NCBI GenBank assembly: GCA_016806645.1
Contig: JACSYO010001685.1
Coordinates: forward strand, 62,001-126,000
Reading direction: 5' to 3'
Length of the DNA: 64,000 bases
Origin: Ophiodon elongatus
Taxonomy: Eukaryota; Chordata; Actinopteri; Perciformes; Hexagrammidae
A program made the position numbers and the translations under genes. The notes under the pieces were generated by a model that saw only the letters and a program-made list of their open reading frames with translations, had not been told where the DNA came from and made no database searches. Each line of letters begins with the position of its first letter. The stretch's first letter is position 1. Of this stretch, positions 27,900 through 40,800 are shown in pieces.

Positions 27900-30222
27900 A
27901 TGTTTGTCTGGCATCCTTCTGAAGGGAATGGACACTCAATAAAGCCACATCCTGACCACCATGAAAACCCAGGAGTTCTACTGAGAAGCACAAAGAAGAA
28001 ACTGTCAACCCGGTCCAAACCCAGTGACATGGGAACCATGAGCTCATGAGCTGGTGTTGCCATATACTCAGAGGATGCCAAATCTTCAGCCTCGGCCTTG
28101 AGACGCTGAAACTTTTGATCAGTCAGCCTTATGCCATTCACCAAAAAACTTCTTATTTGTGTCTTTATGAATTGAGTGAAACGATGAGATGGTGGGAGGC
28201 GTTTTTGGTTGTCTATGCCGTGTGACAGAAGTGATGATATGGCAAAAACACAATAAATCCTGAGACAAGAATGTGGACACACATTGAAAAGAAGAGGAGA
28301 CGGAGCCAAAAGATACCGAGAAAAAAAAAAAAGGAGGACATTGGATCAAGTTTTTTGTGTAATAAAAATCTTGCAATATGGAACTAATGTATTTTTTATT
28401 TATAGCAGTCCAAGTATATTGTCCTGCTGCAGTGGGATAATAAAAAACACCTGCAAGAAAAAAAACAACCTCATTGGTTTATTGCATTCGTCACAGCACA
28501 TTTATCAGCATTTCCTTGTATTGACTGTTGTGCTTCTCCATCATGAAGCACATCCAAGGTGTTTTCTTCCACACATTGGATCTTGTGAGTCATCATGAAC
28601 GAGGCTGATGGAACACAACAGCCAGAAGACATGGTCAACCTGAACTTTTACCACTGGATTGTCACAAAAACAACAACAAGCTACATTGATTAAATTTGCT
28701 CTCACCATTATACAGAGATGTCAGAGGTCAGGCTTGGCTACAGTGCAGCCCTTTGGAGGCAGTGCCTTGTTCTATGGTGCTTCAGCAGTGGGGGTGCTGT
28801 GTGGCTGCTAGAAGACTTTTGAACTCTACCAATATCAAGAGAATTTCCATGCCAATTTGCACACAAAAAAAACCTCAGCAGGCAGCTGTTTTCAAAGAAA
28901 AAGCTCTGATTAACACAGTCCAATGCCAAATGGCAGACAAGCCAAGTTAGCAACTAGCTGGTGGACATAGTGGAGCATTCAAAAGCCAGATAATTCCCTC
29001 AGGAGTTGGTGGAGACCAAAATAGAGCTAAAATGAGAACAAGATTTATCAGTTCATCCCAAACATGACTCCAAATGAATTGTAATGTTGCTCCATGTCAG
29101 CTGGATGTGTTATTAAGTATTTATTAACATGCTGGCCATATCAACTTCAAAGGTGATATGTCAGTGGCAGCTTGTTTCCACTGCCCCCAAGAGGCAAAAA
29201 CTATTATTCTAGCTTTAAAAATTACTAATATATTTTTCTCATATAGCTTTAGTTTGTGTTATCTAGCCATGCAGATTTTTTTTGCCATCTGTCTTAGAAA
29301 TTTCTTCATTTTCAATTGCTATTTGCACCATAAACAATATTCCAGGCACCTTTACTTTACTGGGATATATAGAAATGACATATCTCAAAACCTGAGCAAA
29401 TAAAACCAAAACTATAGCTTTATTTCTAGGTATGCCAGGAAAAATGTCATTTTTGTAATCAGGATAAACAGACAATTTAACAGCTTTTTTTACTAATCAT
29501 TGTTATTAACAGAGTATAGTAGAATGACAACAGGAGTTCATTCTACATGTTTATAATCATGATCAGTGAAATTAGGTGCATATATGTCAGACTTAGTGCC
29601 AAACACAAGTCAGAACTGGAGCAGAAATAAACATGTACATGAACAATATGTTCCCTTCTTTTTTGGGAAGTGCAGGCAGTGTTTTATTTTGTTCTCTCTT
29701 CCCTCTGTCGCTCACTCTCCCCTTGTCTCTCTTTTTCCATTAGTCTTTCTCTCTGTGTTCACAAGCAGCCCACGTAGCAGCCCTGCTTGTTGACTTTATT
29801 GTGTGAAATTACAGAGAAGGGGCCAACACATTTCCACACTCACACTTCTGAATTGAATTATTTTCACGGTGAGAGGGGGACGGAGAAACATGCAGATAAG
29901 CTGAAGAGAAAGAAGACAGAGAAAAGGGGCGTGTGAGAGAAACAAAAGGAAATGAGGAGAAAAAGAGGGGAAGAAAGTGAGCAGCGAGTGAGACTAGGAG
30001 AATCTTTTCCAGCTACAGCTGACAACTGCAAAATGAGCCGAGGCAATATGTAATCTCCTCTGATGTAGTTCTACCTCCCAACGCCGCCTCCTGCAGCAGT
30101 GGCAGCAGTAGTGAGGAGGCGCGTTGCTATGGAGTGGGAAGATTTTCAGAGAGTGAGCACCATTACAAATCTGTTTGTAGAGAGAAGAGAAGAGGGGAGG
30201 CAGGGGGATAATGAGAATCAGA

Positions 30223-30255
30223 AGGGGGAGGGGGGTGGGGGGGGGGTGGGAGGAG
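30223..30255 (+). other. G-rich tract with G-quadruplex potential
   Basis: Runs of five, six, four or more and three G occur in 33 bases, inside a wider purine-rich stretch (29870-30400) without a gene. Confidence 0.55.
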
Positions 30256-30798
30256 GTCGCCGGGCCACGAGGCCGATAAGTGAGAAGAGAAGCTGAAGGA
30301 GAGATGATAAAGGAAGCAATAAAGCAAATGCATCAAGGGCAGAGGTGAGGGACAGAGAGGTGCAGAAAAGAGAGGGGGTGACAAGTCCTGAATACAGGAG
30401 AAGAAAAATGTGCAGGCAGGTCATAGTAACAGAATAACACAATCTGGTTAAGTGTTTAGTTTTGACCACCTCCATTATGGACTCAGCTCCATTTAAAGTA
30501 AAAAGTGACGACATGACCGATAATTAACGACGCATGTGGTTTTGTGCATATCGCTGGAAGAAAAACAAGTATTTCTCTTTCAGCCCCTACATTATTCATA
30601 AAATCAGTCCGGTGATCCTTCGAGTGGCACTTTTCCCTCAGCGTGGTGCCAGAAACAGGACGGGTAAATTGTAATCTTCAGAGGAGGAAGAGCCTTTTTC
30701 ATCACATTACACACACTATGGCACTGTTGAGTGGAGAGCAAGTGCAATCTTTTGTGTTGATTCACTTCCCTCTGAACTGAGTAGAGGAAGATACAGTA

Positions 30799-30800
<2 letters not shown>

Positions 30801-30859
<59 letters not shown>
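30801..30859. repeat. (GT)n microsatellite
   Basis: This is a pure GT run of about 29 units. Confidence 0.95.
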
Positions 30860-30860
<1 letters not shown>

Positions 30861-31669
30861 TGAAGACAGCATTCAGCAATTACAGTATATTATCAAACTG
30901 TGAAGGCCCTCTACTGGTGGCTACTGGAAACACAGATTTCAATCAGGATGAAAACAGATACAACAATGGAGACGTCTTCTTAATTGTTAGAGATAAGACC
31001 TTTATAAATAAATATCTTTTTAAAAGACATGCCACACTTTCCATATATTTTGCAAGTGGTAACCAAATATCATGGGTTAAATTTTCATCCATGCCTTTAA
31101 AATGCTACAAATGTATAGCATATACATATATTTTTAGCCAAGTTAGGAAGACTCGTGTGCATTACAACAAGTCTCGACTGTAAACCAAACAGTTCATAAG
31201 TTAAAAGAGGCAACTTGCACAAAAACAAATGTAGAAATATATTGATAACTGTACATAAAAATAAATACCCACTACAGTCTGTCCCACTACATCAGCACAT
31301 ACGCAGTCAGAAGCACTGCAGGTACAAGTGAACACAGACGAACTCACAGAAAACATATCCATGAAGCCACATCTGTGTCTGTAACAGCCTAATGGTCTTT
31401 CTGTGATACATCACCATGTTAGAGACATCTATGAACTCATTCACAGTTCAGAACAGCGGCGGTCTGCCCCGACAGTGTTACATGACGTTTACGCTTTGTG
31501 TCTGAAGCGACCTACATTACACACAGGCACACACCTGGAGGACTTTGAGGTTCACGGTTTTGCTTAAGGACACTTGGACATGTTATGATGGGATTGCACC
31601 GCCATCACTGCGATTAACAGGCACTCAAGCTACAGCTTCTATGAAAGAAAAATGTCACGCCCAACATTA

Positions 31670-31800
31670 CATTCATTTAGCAGATGCTTTTGTTTAGGGC
31701 CACTTATATTTTCTTTCATACACACACACACTGTGTATCAGGAGCAAGATGGAATTCAGTGTCTTGCTCAGGGACACTTGGACAAGCAGAGCCACAAACC
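31670..31800 (+). repeat. dispersed fish repeat, possibly SINE-derived
   Basis: The segment begins CATTCATTTAGCAGATGCTT and contains TCAGTGTCTTGCTCAGGGAC and ACACTTGGACAAGC. I recognise these as a diverged copy of a widespread fish repeat with the CATTTAGCAGACGCTTTTAT opening. A short AC run interrupts it. Confidence 0.5.
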
Positions 31801-31826
31801 AACAACCCTACGAATAATGGCTCAGT

Positions 31827-31864
31827 CACCGTCATCATCACCGTCATCATCACCGTCATCATCA
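31827..31864. repeat. 12-bp tandem repeat, three copies
   Basis: ACCGTCATCATC is repeated three times without change. Confidence 0.9.
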
Positions 31865-32888
31865 AAATCATCATTTTATTAAATTGAATACTCAACACTT
31901 TTAACCAGGAAATGAAGTGACTTCTAAAATAAATGGCCATTGTGGAAAATAAAAACAGACTCATTCAGGTTTAATCAACATCTCAGATAAGAGGGAATCA
32001 ACTTTTCTGATCCTGCAAGAAAGACAGCGGGACCTTAAAAAACTAAATATGGATCAATAAAAAACACTTCTGACTATCAACTTCCTGTTTTAGTCAGTTA
32101 TTATTTTAGCCTTTTTAATCAATAGCTGATGGTAGCTGATAATACAACTTTGATATGCAGTGGTCATCATATCTAATGCAGCCGTTCCTTTAAAAGCTGA
32201 AGTGTTTGTATCTTTATTCAGAAGTGCTATAGATAAAATTATTACACGCTCAAAGCCTCTAGTCTGTGGTGGCCGCTGGTAAAACATAGGCACCCTCTAC
32301 TCTCTTCATAAATACTGAGATTATAAGCAGTGGACAAAGCCACTCAAAGACTTCTGAGGAAATATTCAATAACCTTCAGCCTCAGTGCTGCTTCCTCTTT
32401 GAAGTGTTGGCTTCAAACTGCTGACAGATTAAAAAAGGCTTGAGGGAACATGTTTATGTTAATAACAACAATGCACGCAGATGTAACCGCAAGACCGTGG
32501 CTCAGAAAAGCCTGAAGGTAAGAGCTGATTCTATTTTAAGGTATTTTACAGGTAACGGAGAGAAAATCATCCAGAGCAGCACATCAGTGCTATTCGTCAC
32601 TTTTCAATTTTATACATTTTTTAATATATATCTTTTGTGTTTTCCTCATTAATAAATAATGTTCTTCTTCCTCCTCCTTTCAATGTGGCAGCAGTCTGCT
32701 GGCGGTCATCAGAGCCCACCTGAGTGTAGTGGGTTTTAGTGCCTCCATTAAACAACATTAATCAAATGCTGTGCAGACAAAAAAAAGAAAACACAAAAAA
32801 AAACAGGCCCTGCTCTCTACAAAGCATCAGCATTGCACGTCTGTCCTTCCTCCCCCTCCACACTGCCACCAGGTTAAAACAACCCAAT

Positions 32889-32889
<1 letters not shown>

Positions 32890-32953
<64 letters not shown>
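32890..32953. repeat. (AC)n microsatellite
   Basis: This is a pure AC run of about 32 units. A shorter one lies at 33743-33773. Confidence 0.95.
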
Positions 32954-32954
<1 letters not shown>

Positions 32955-33741
32955 AAAACTCTCTCAAAACAGTGCCGACAGGATGTGGGGTGAGGACAAA
33001 ACTGCACTTTGCTCAAGACAGAAGTTGTCGGGACTAAATCTTTCCAGCTCAGCAACATTCAGCCAACAGCAGCCAGCGTGCACCGCGTGCACCACGTTCT
33101 CCACATGTTCTCACTGTGCGTATGCATCCTTAGCTTATAGTTTGGCAAACATTTTAAAAAGACACAAAAGTAATTTCTTTTTTTGGGACAATAGTTTGTA
33201 AGCAACACCAGACCAAAATATGACCCCACTAGACCCACTGGGCATGTGCTGCAGTCAATCTGATCACAACCAACACAGATGCTATTTCAAGTCTGACCAA
33301 AGAGACCATTTGTGTGTGCTGATGGGATTTAATTTAAACGTTTCATGTGAAGGTAACATTTAAGGATAAGTCTTCAATCATCCAGAAGTGCTTCAGTAAA
33401 ACGTGTATCACAACTAGAGACACTTTCATCGTATTTGACCCTGACGCCACCAACCAGGTGTGATGAGGGGTTTGCAAAATCGATGTTGGTGGAATGTTAT
33501 GATTAATGCGGAAGCTATTAGAGGGAGTTCATGTCCTGAAACTATAATTTGTTATGGCGCCTACTTGTTGGAAAAAAAGAGAGAGTTGCACTTACTGAGT
33601 CACATTACTAATTCAAAGCACTAAACATGGAGGATTGTGCAGTATATCATTTACATGCTTAAAATCTCCGAGTAGCATCAGAAACGAAAGATAACCGTCT
33701 ATTATCCACAGCATGAAGCTCATAAAGGATAGTGGAGCAGG

Positions 33742-33774
<33 letters not shown>

Positions 33775-33976
33775 GTCTGGAGGAGTCACTATCAACACTT
33801 CATTTGTCAAGACACAGATGGATTCACTGGGAGCTTCTCAGGTTCACGGCAGCACTTACAACAATTAAGGTAGACCCAGAGGACAGACATTTTTGAAAGA
33901 AACACAAAATACAGAGAAAAGCCAAACTGGTACAAATCAGGACTACAATCCTATCATGCGATACACAGACACTCAC

Positions 33977-34052
33977 GGTTGAACTCCCTGCGGCAGACAC
34001 GGGGCCTCCGGGGTCGCCTTCGTATCCAGTTCAGACGTCGAGGCAGCTCCAT
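33977..34052 (-). CDS. candidate first coding exon (25 codons) of an unidentified gene
   Basis: On the minus strand, ATGGAGCTGCC opens a 25-codon frame preceded by an in-frame TGA. It ends at AACC|GTGAGT, a good donor, in phase 1. The peptide is MELPRRLNWIRRRPRRPRVC followed by RREFN. It is strongly basic with clustered arginines, so it could bind RNA, membranes or calmodulin, or act as a nuclear signal; that is speculation. The stretch 33977-34170 is CpG-rich. A second overlapping frame opens upstream (ATGAGTGGCGATCGC) and reads through the same exon in another phase, so the choice of frame is not certain. I favour MELPRR because its phase matches the candidate exon at 18396-18474. I do not recognise the protein. 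Confidence 0.5.
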
Positions 34053-34291
34053 GATGCCAAGCTGGGGCCAGTGTGCGATCGCCACTCATCCATCAAAGAG
34101 CAGCACCCCGGTGCTTCTGCCCGTAGGACAGCGTCTCCCTCATCAGCATTAGTGGTGCCAAGTACCACCATAAGCAGCCTGGATCTTTTAAAGCTAAGAA
34201 TTTACTTTATCTTTTAGCCCTTCCACTCTGAGTGAGAGCCGTCACTGTAGCCTTTGTGGTGCTCGGCTGCATTTCCTCAACACCGCTTTAT

Positions 34292-34308
34292 CTTTTATGC
34301 ATGACTCA
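34292..34308 (-). promoter_or_regulatory. AP-1-type site and TATA-like element upstream of candidate exon
   Basis: The minus strand reads TGAGTCA (34302-34308), a perfect AP-1 half-palindrome, followed by CATAAAAG (34292-34299), a plausible weak TATA element. A start about 30 bases on, near 34260, would give a leader of about 210 bases before the ATG at 34052. The spacing is sensible, but both motifs are short. Confidence 0.35.
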
Positions 34309-34793
34309 GTGGAACCCAACTCCCTCCACTGCTGGGGAGGCACAGAGGCAGAACTCTCCCCAGGAACGGGCGCCTATCGACAGGCAGCTTCTGAAGCAAA
34401 GAGTGATCATCCTGCTGAAATGTGATGCCTCTGCACCGATCCCTCGGAGGGGAGGCGGACGGACAGAAGGTGGGGCTTGGCCAGCCACCTGAGGAGGCTG
34501 GAAGGAAGACGGTCAGTCAGAGACACCAAGACATGGGGACAGCTTCCGAGTGTGTACATACAGAAATACACAGCATCATGAAGATCAGCCTACTGAACCT
34601 AATCTCACAGCTATGTTGGTCTTTAATTCTCTGTCCTACTCTTCCTACTGAAATACATTGTGTAGTCTGCTCATCTTTCACTGGAGAACTGCTACATTAC
34701 TATCCGAACATGAGAGTTTGTACTGCAATAATCTTAATCTGCTGTTGCATACCTCTGTGCAGTTTTTTTAGGGGCAAATCTAAATGTATAATG

Positions 34794-34830
34794 TAATAAT
34801 AATAATAATAATAATAATGATAATAATAAT
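34794..34830. repeat. (AAT)n microsatellite
   Basis: This is an imperfect run of AAT units with GAT interruptions. Confidence 0.85.
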
Positions 34831-35152
34831 GAGAAGAAGAATAATAAGAAAACATTAAAAGAGTGCTGCCTTTCAGTTTGTCATCACAAAAGTTCCCAAA
34901 CCTCAAAATGTTATGAAAAAGCTGGTTTGCTACACATAAAAAAAAGATGACATTTTTTCAGCCTAGCTTTAAACTATTTATGAACAAAAAAGGTACCCAC
35001 TCGAGCTAAATCAACAGTAAGTTAGAAAGGATTTCATGAAGCGTTAGAGGACCATGACCTCTAGTGGCCATCAGCTGCCATGTTTCCAGTTCAGGTAGAG
35101 GACAGTGGACTAGAACGGTCAAAGTAACTGAAACACACATTTTGAACTTGCC

Positions 35153-35158
35153 TTTATT
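35153..35158 (-). terminator. slc7a7: candidate distal poly(A) signal
   Basis: AATAAA is present on the minus strand. The proximal alternative is at 36902-36907. Nothing in the sequence decides between them. Confidence 0.3.
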
Positions 35159-36828
35159 CAAATAAAAACACAGCACCTCCATACGTCAGTCTGGACAAAC
35201 AAGACTTCCTCCACTGAAAAGCATGTCTTGCTCTTTGGTTTGTCCGACAAATAATAAATAAAAACAGGCGTTAAAAAGAAAGCACTTAAGACACAATTCT
35301 ACAAATCACAACTTTGTCAAACGCGACCCAACCAGAACACACAGATTCAGTATTTGGTACCCGATGAAACATCAAAAATACTGCAACATTCAAGTCCTGT
35401 GACTTCTGAGTATAGAATAAATTTATAACATAGCTATACGTGAAAATATCCTATGTTCACAGCAGATATAAGGTGGTTTTCTTCTTAACAACAACAACAA
35501 CAACAACACACAAACACACGCACGCAAAACCGACTAGTTTGGTATAAAATGATGACACCGACTCCCGAGGAGGCAACATTAAAACAGATATCTGGCTGGT
35601 GTTCTGGAAGTGCTCAAGTAAAGACATTAAATATGGTTCAATCCAGGTCCTGATTATTTCCAGCTGAGAATTAACTGAGCTTCATCAAAAATAGACAGGG
35701 CCTTTGGCAGACCACACTCACAGAAGGCACATCTATTTAATAAGGACGACAGCATAAAACATCAACGTTTGACTTCTTGCTGTAGTTCAACTCACTATAG
35801 CTGTAATTTTCCTCACTAGAAAGCAGAGACACTTTGCTACGTGCTCACAGCCCTCGGAGCAGAAAGATGGTCCGACTACCAGCCTGTGGAAGACCTTTGG
35901 CTATGCACGCTGAATAAATGGCCCAAGTTGGTGATATAGTCACAAGGCAACGTTACATTAAATATACTATTTGTGTTACAAACTCTTAAGACAAGAGTGG
36001 GTAAAAATAGAAAGCTACAACGTGTGCACATCGGCTTCTGTTTGTCTAATACGACCTCATTCTGAAGACAAACATTAACCAGCGGAGTCTGGCAGGTACG
36101 TTAGCTTAATCCAACATAGGAATGTACATTTGTTTCATATGCCTTAGCTTTTTGTTACATTACTCTCACTGGTTTGTGTTTGAAGAGAGAACAAGGTGAC
36201 AGAAACGGCATAAACAAAAATGTGGAAATTATAGATGGCCTCGTGAGTGACGGATGGAAAAATATCCTAAGTTGTCCCTGGAAGTAAATATTAGCTACCA
36301 CTAGGAGGCACCAGAAATCAAATACAGCCCTGAAGATGCATTCAAATGATTCAGTGTAAAAGAAACAGCATGCACATAGAGATGGATACATCATAATAAT
36401 CAGTCAACTAACACATTTTAACAAGCTTGCAAAAAATAACCGCACTTTTGTAAAAAAATCTCTTCCCTCTTCTAACCAAGCTAATTATTACAGATCTGTC
36501 CATTTGGTCATCCAATACAGACATAGATTAGAATAAAACGTTTCTATAATCAAGGTAGTTATACGACAAAACAGAAAAATGCAAATGTCATGTGCAAATT
36601 TGCCGCAGTTTTCAGAGGTCTGTCAAAAAGCCCAAGAACAATGTTTATAGACATCGTCTGGCTGCCACACCAAGTCAGGTGATGTTTAAAACTAACTAGC
36701 TAAGACCTGTAACACATTAATGACAACTACACACTGGTTTGAGCAACATCAGACAGGTTATTGGCCAATCAAAACATTCACACACAAGCAGTTGGAGGGT
36801 CTTTAAGTCTGCAACTTTAAGCATTTAA

Positions 36829-37075
36829 ACCAGTGGTTGGGACCCACCTCATTGGGTCAAGATAAATATGAGGGGTCCTGTGTAATCAGACATGGAAAAT
36901 GTTTATTTTTCTTACTTTTCACTGCGTTCTGCTTGTGAATCAGTCTTTCTATGATCTTAAGGAACCTAAAATGGTTTGATTAGCCATCACCGTGTGATAT
37001 TTGTAACCTGTGATAAGGGGTCACCACCGTTGTTTTTTTTGTTTTTTTTAAAAAGGGGTCACATGGTTTGAACCA
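36829..37075. repeat. degenerate dispersed repeat with CAGTGGTT end
   Basis: One end reads CCAGTGGTTGGGACCCACCT and the other AAGGGGTCACATGGTTTGAA. Together with GGGGTC words inside, this resembles old hAT-like non-autonomous repeats of fish. Terminal repeats are too diverged to fix the borders. Confidence 0.35.
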
Positions 37076-37468
37076 TCCATGCTCATCTTTCACACATTCA
37101 GATGAGCTACAGTAACTCAATCTGTGAACATATGTGATGCAACACATGCAAGGTATAAATATATTTAAAATCTTTCTGTCCTTAACCTCCTATTTGTGAA
37201 CAAGTCCTCTGGAGCATATTTGCAGAGTCAATTCCTTGTAGATCAGGCCGTTACTTTTCTTTTGTCTTACGGTCACCCTCAAGCTTTCTGTCAGCTTATG
37301 TGCGCGTGAGTTGCAGTTGTATGAGCACATGTGTGGAGGGAATTACACAGCCAACACCCCATTGTGTAAAAGCATGTGAATGTGCTCAAGTTCCACTGAG
37401 TTAATCTATAGAGTGCCGTTTGGAGGGTTATTCTGAGCATCATTTTTAATAATGCTGAGTAAAATCTA

Positions 37469-37528
37469 TACATACATACATACATACATACATACATACA
37501 TACATACATACATACATACATACATACA
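37469..37528. repeat. (TACA)15 tetranucleotide repeat
   Basis: Fifteen TACA units occur without interruption. The tract lies in the presumed 3' UTR of slc7a7, where the transcript would read UGUA repeats, the core of Pumilio-type binding sites. Confidence 0.95.
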
Positions 37529-37721
37529 GAGCTTGTGCATGAGAGAGGAGGAAAGGAAGTGGTGTGTTGAGCACACCTCTCCAGTTTCTCCATCCTCTGT
37601 TAAATCAATCCAGCTATACTCATCTAAATCCTGATTGTCTGCAGCTCTCAGCCTCCTTTGTGTTCATTCTTCCTCTTCCATCCCTCCATACAGCATTTCA
37701 CACAAGGGTTTTGTTGCTCCA

Positions 37722-37816
37722 TCATTCGATCTTCTCTGTGTCTAAATTGTCCAGGTCGATATCGGGCGAGGTCACACAACACACGCACAGTTTCTGGGTG
37801 TACAGAGAGATCTGAT
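37722..37816 (-). CDS. slc7a7: slc7a7 coding exon 11 (last)
   Basis: The acceptor CACTACAG is followed by 95 bases ending in TGA. The exon enters in phase 1 and encodes the cytoplasmic tail QISLYTQKLCVCCVTSPDID then LDNLDTEKIE. A later AG five bases downstream would shift the frame, and the first AG keeps the family-like LYTQKLC. The acidic end resembles the acidic stretch near the human C-terminus only loosely. Confidence 0.85.
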
Positions 37817-40800
37817 CTGTAGTGATAGACAAAAAGAAGAAATAAATAAATAAAAATCAAAGGTTGCACTGAAGAGATTAGCTTTGAAAATACAGTCAAC
37901 AAGAAAGGTTCACTCAGTTGAGCGAAGAGCTCCACTATTGTATTATGTGATTGTCTAACGTTACCGCAACTTAAAGTGTTTATTTAGCCTCCAAGTCTAG
38001 TTTTTTGACAATAGGTGTGTAAACGTGGGGTTGATGCCAAATAAAGAAAGGGCACAGCAAGGCTTAGAGAAACTGCAACCACAAGTTGTTTGAGCATGCA
38101 GACATAACGGGACAAAGATTATTATGCAATTTGCTGCACCAGCATGTGAGATCAGTCGTTGACTGACACATGCATGATTCTCCTAGTGGAGATAATGATA
38201 ACAAAAACAACAATAGTCTTTTAGAACAAACAACTTAAAAGGATTACTAGTTTAAACATTTTGGAGGGGATATTCTTCAACTGCAGGTTTTATAGTTGCA
38301 CTACAGAACCCTTCACAGTATGTGGGCTCAATAGTACACTGAACTTTGAAACAGTAATCTCAATCACTCTTCAGCTCTTAACACTAAGACAAGGTAGCTG
38401 GTCTACATGCAACTTACAGTAAGACCTGTAAGCTACTTTAAGAGGTTATCCATAATAACATCAAACACTCATGCACAGGGATTTTTTTACAGCTTATGTA
38501 CCCGGACTTTGAATGGTAATAATTAGCCAAGCCAAAAATATTGACCGATATTGGCCTATTCTAGATGTGTTATGTATCCGATACACCCGAACAAGAAATT
38601 ACAGTACAGAAATGCCAAATAAGGTTTCAGGTAATTTAGAAACAGTGTAACTCTTACAGTTTTTCCAACAGAGAGCACTGACATTGATTTTTCAATTCTA
38701 AAATGTTGGACACTCATTATGCATCCTGGTCACACAAAGAAGAAAAAATGAAAAAAATCTAAAAGATCTGTATCAACATTTTTAACATCATGAGTTAGAT
38801 TTAAAATGAATTACCATGAGCCCATTTATAGGGTACAGACTTTTTTAAAGTCCCAAATATCAGTATCAGTCTCAAAAATCCAGTCCATCTCATCTGTCAG
38901 GCTTTTACCTCAATGTTACTTTAGTACAAATGTATGTAATTTAATATTGGAAAAGGCTCCTTTCCAACACAAACTCACCCTCCAGTCTGCTGCTTGGGAT
39001 TAACCGGTCATGTTTTTTCAGGCATGTTGGCACCCAGGCATATTTGTATAATGGTTGAATCGTCATTAATTCTATAATATGCATCTAAATTAAAAATGAA
39101 GTGATCCTAGCAAAATATATATTTTTTTTAAAAGCAGCTAAGGAGTATGAGGGTCTCCCAACACAAACATCACCACTGCGATGACTTTCACATCAACGTC
39201 AGTTGAAGCCTCTTACCGAGCATTTTTCTGAGGAAGGCTGGTCGAGAGCTAGGTGGCAAGTGGATGCAAATGTAGTAGACTGGTACTCCAGACAACGCCA
39301 CAGCAATTCCCACCAAAGAGTTGATGGTGTCGCTGTAGAGGGGAACCACAACCAGAAATACGCTGCACAAGCAGTAGACAATGGGAAAGAACAAAGAGAG
39401 CTGCAGGGGACGGGAGGGAGGACAGACAGGATTACAAGGGTTGAGTAAGAAAGTGGAAGTAGACAAGAGGTAAAGGGGAAGCAAAAAGTTGGGGAGAAGA
39501 AATGTTGAAAACTTTTAAAAAATGACATTAACAAACATTATAGTCACATTAGTCTGATTATTTAATTGTGGCTTTAAATTGCCCTTCGATTGTTCATTCA
39601 GTCCGCAGTGCAGTCACTTTTATGGTTACTAGGACAACCAAATAAACTACGTAATTAGATTCAAAACATCATGGGCTTTTAACATCGTCATCATAACTCA
39701 AAGCCATTGTGGGGGGGTCAGGCCCGCAATGGAGGCACTGTTGATGGGTAAACGAGCGTAAATACAGGTCTAAAATGTTTGAAGGATTATAGATACAGTA
39801 GCACGTTGTCTTTCTGACCGTGTCCGTTTAGAGGACAGATCACAGCTTTTTGTATCTTCTTACTTACTGTTTATTTAGTTTTCTTTTCAGCCGCAGCATC
39901 TAATAAAGGTTGTGGACTGTCAATGATGTGATGGATAAATCACCAGGAAACCTTTAAGTTTAAGACGTCATGATGTGACACTTTTAGCCGGCATACGTCT
40001 TTCTAACAGGGGGAAGGCAATGGGAAAGACACACCGTAGTCTATTTTTCTAGGTGTCTAGAGCCTCTTCTGCCACAAGGCTAGACACATATTTTCTGAAC
40101 AGATTTAATGCAAACATATTATGAATACACAGTATGTGCATGCAAGTGGAGGACTACTGTATTCATTAAAATCACAACCCAGAACCATGTGATTAAAAAA
40201 AACACAGCTAGGAAATTTGATGAGAAGTTTCAAGAGATCCACGTTTCCCCACAGTCAAAACTGCATTACCACAAATGTGTCACTTAATGAACATTTATTT
40301 TATTTCTTTCCTTTTCACTGTGGCTACCTGTCTGACTTTAATTTCCTGTCTCTGCATATGCCACATTCACTTAATGCCACACTGAGAGGGGAAGTGATAT
40401 GTTCCTGGAAGTCAGAGTTATTATGATCCTTAAACAGGCACGTCAGCATTCAAGCTGCATCAATTTTTTACCTTAATAGGCCGGTGCATATCAGGAGCTT
40501 TGATGCGCAGGTAGATCTGGCTGGCGATTGACAAGCCGATGAACAACCAGTAGTTGAAACTAAAGTAGTTGATTAACTGGAAAACGTCAGGCACAGACAG
40601 GTAGATCAGAGACATGCCACCCTGAAAAGAAGATTGTTGGAGTTTGGTAAGAAGCAAGCATCAGGGACACCGGCATCAAAACAACCAAATACACACAGTT
40701 CAATACTAAAACCCACAAACATATGCGATACCTACATTGAAAAGCAGGGCAGGAATTGGGGTGAAACGCTTAATGTGGATCATGCACAGCACATTGGGCA

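Larger units (their letters stand above)
35130..37721 (-). other. slc7a7: probable slc7a7 3' untranslated region (extent inferred)
   Basis: The stop codon of the transporter is at 37722-37724. Downstream on the minus strand, AATAAA occurs at 36902-36907 and again at 35153-35158. Either could end the transcript, giving a 3' UTR of about 0.8 or 2.6 kb. The stretch has no coding exon. It includes a (TACA)n run and a degenerate dispersed repeat. Confidence 0.35.

Noticed and set aside
31827..31864. CRISPR-like array from 12-bp repeats (also the 152-bp and 28-bp arrays)
   Set aside because: Units are tandem without unique spacers, and this is eukaryotic DNA.
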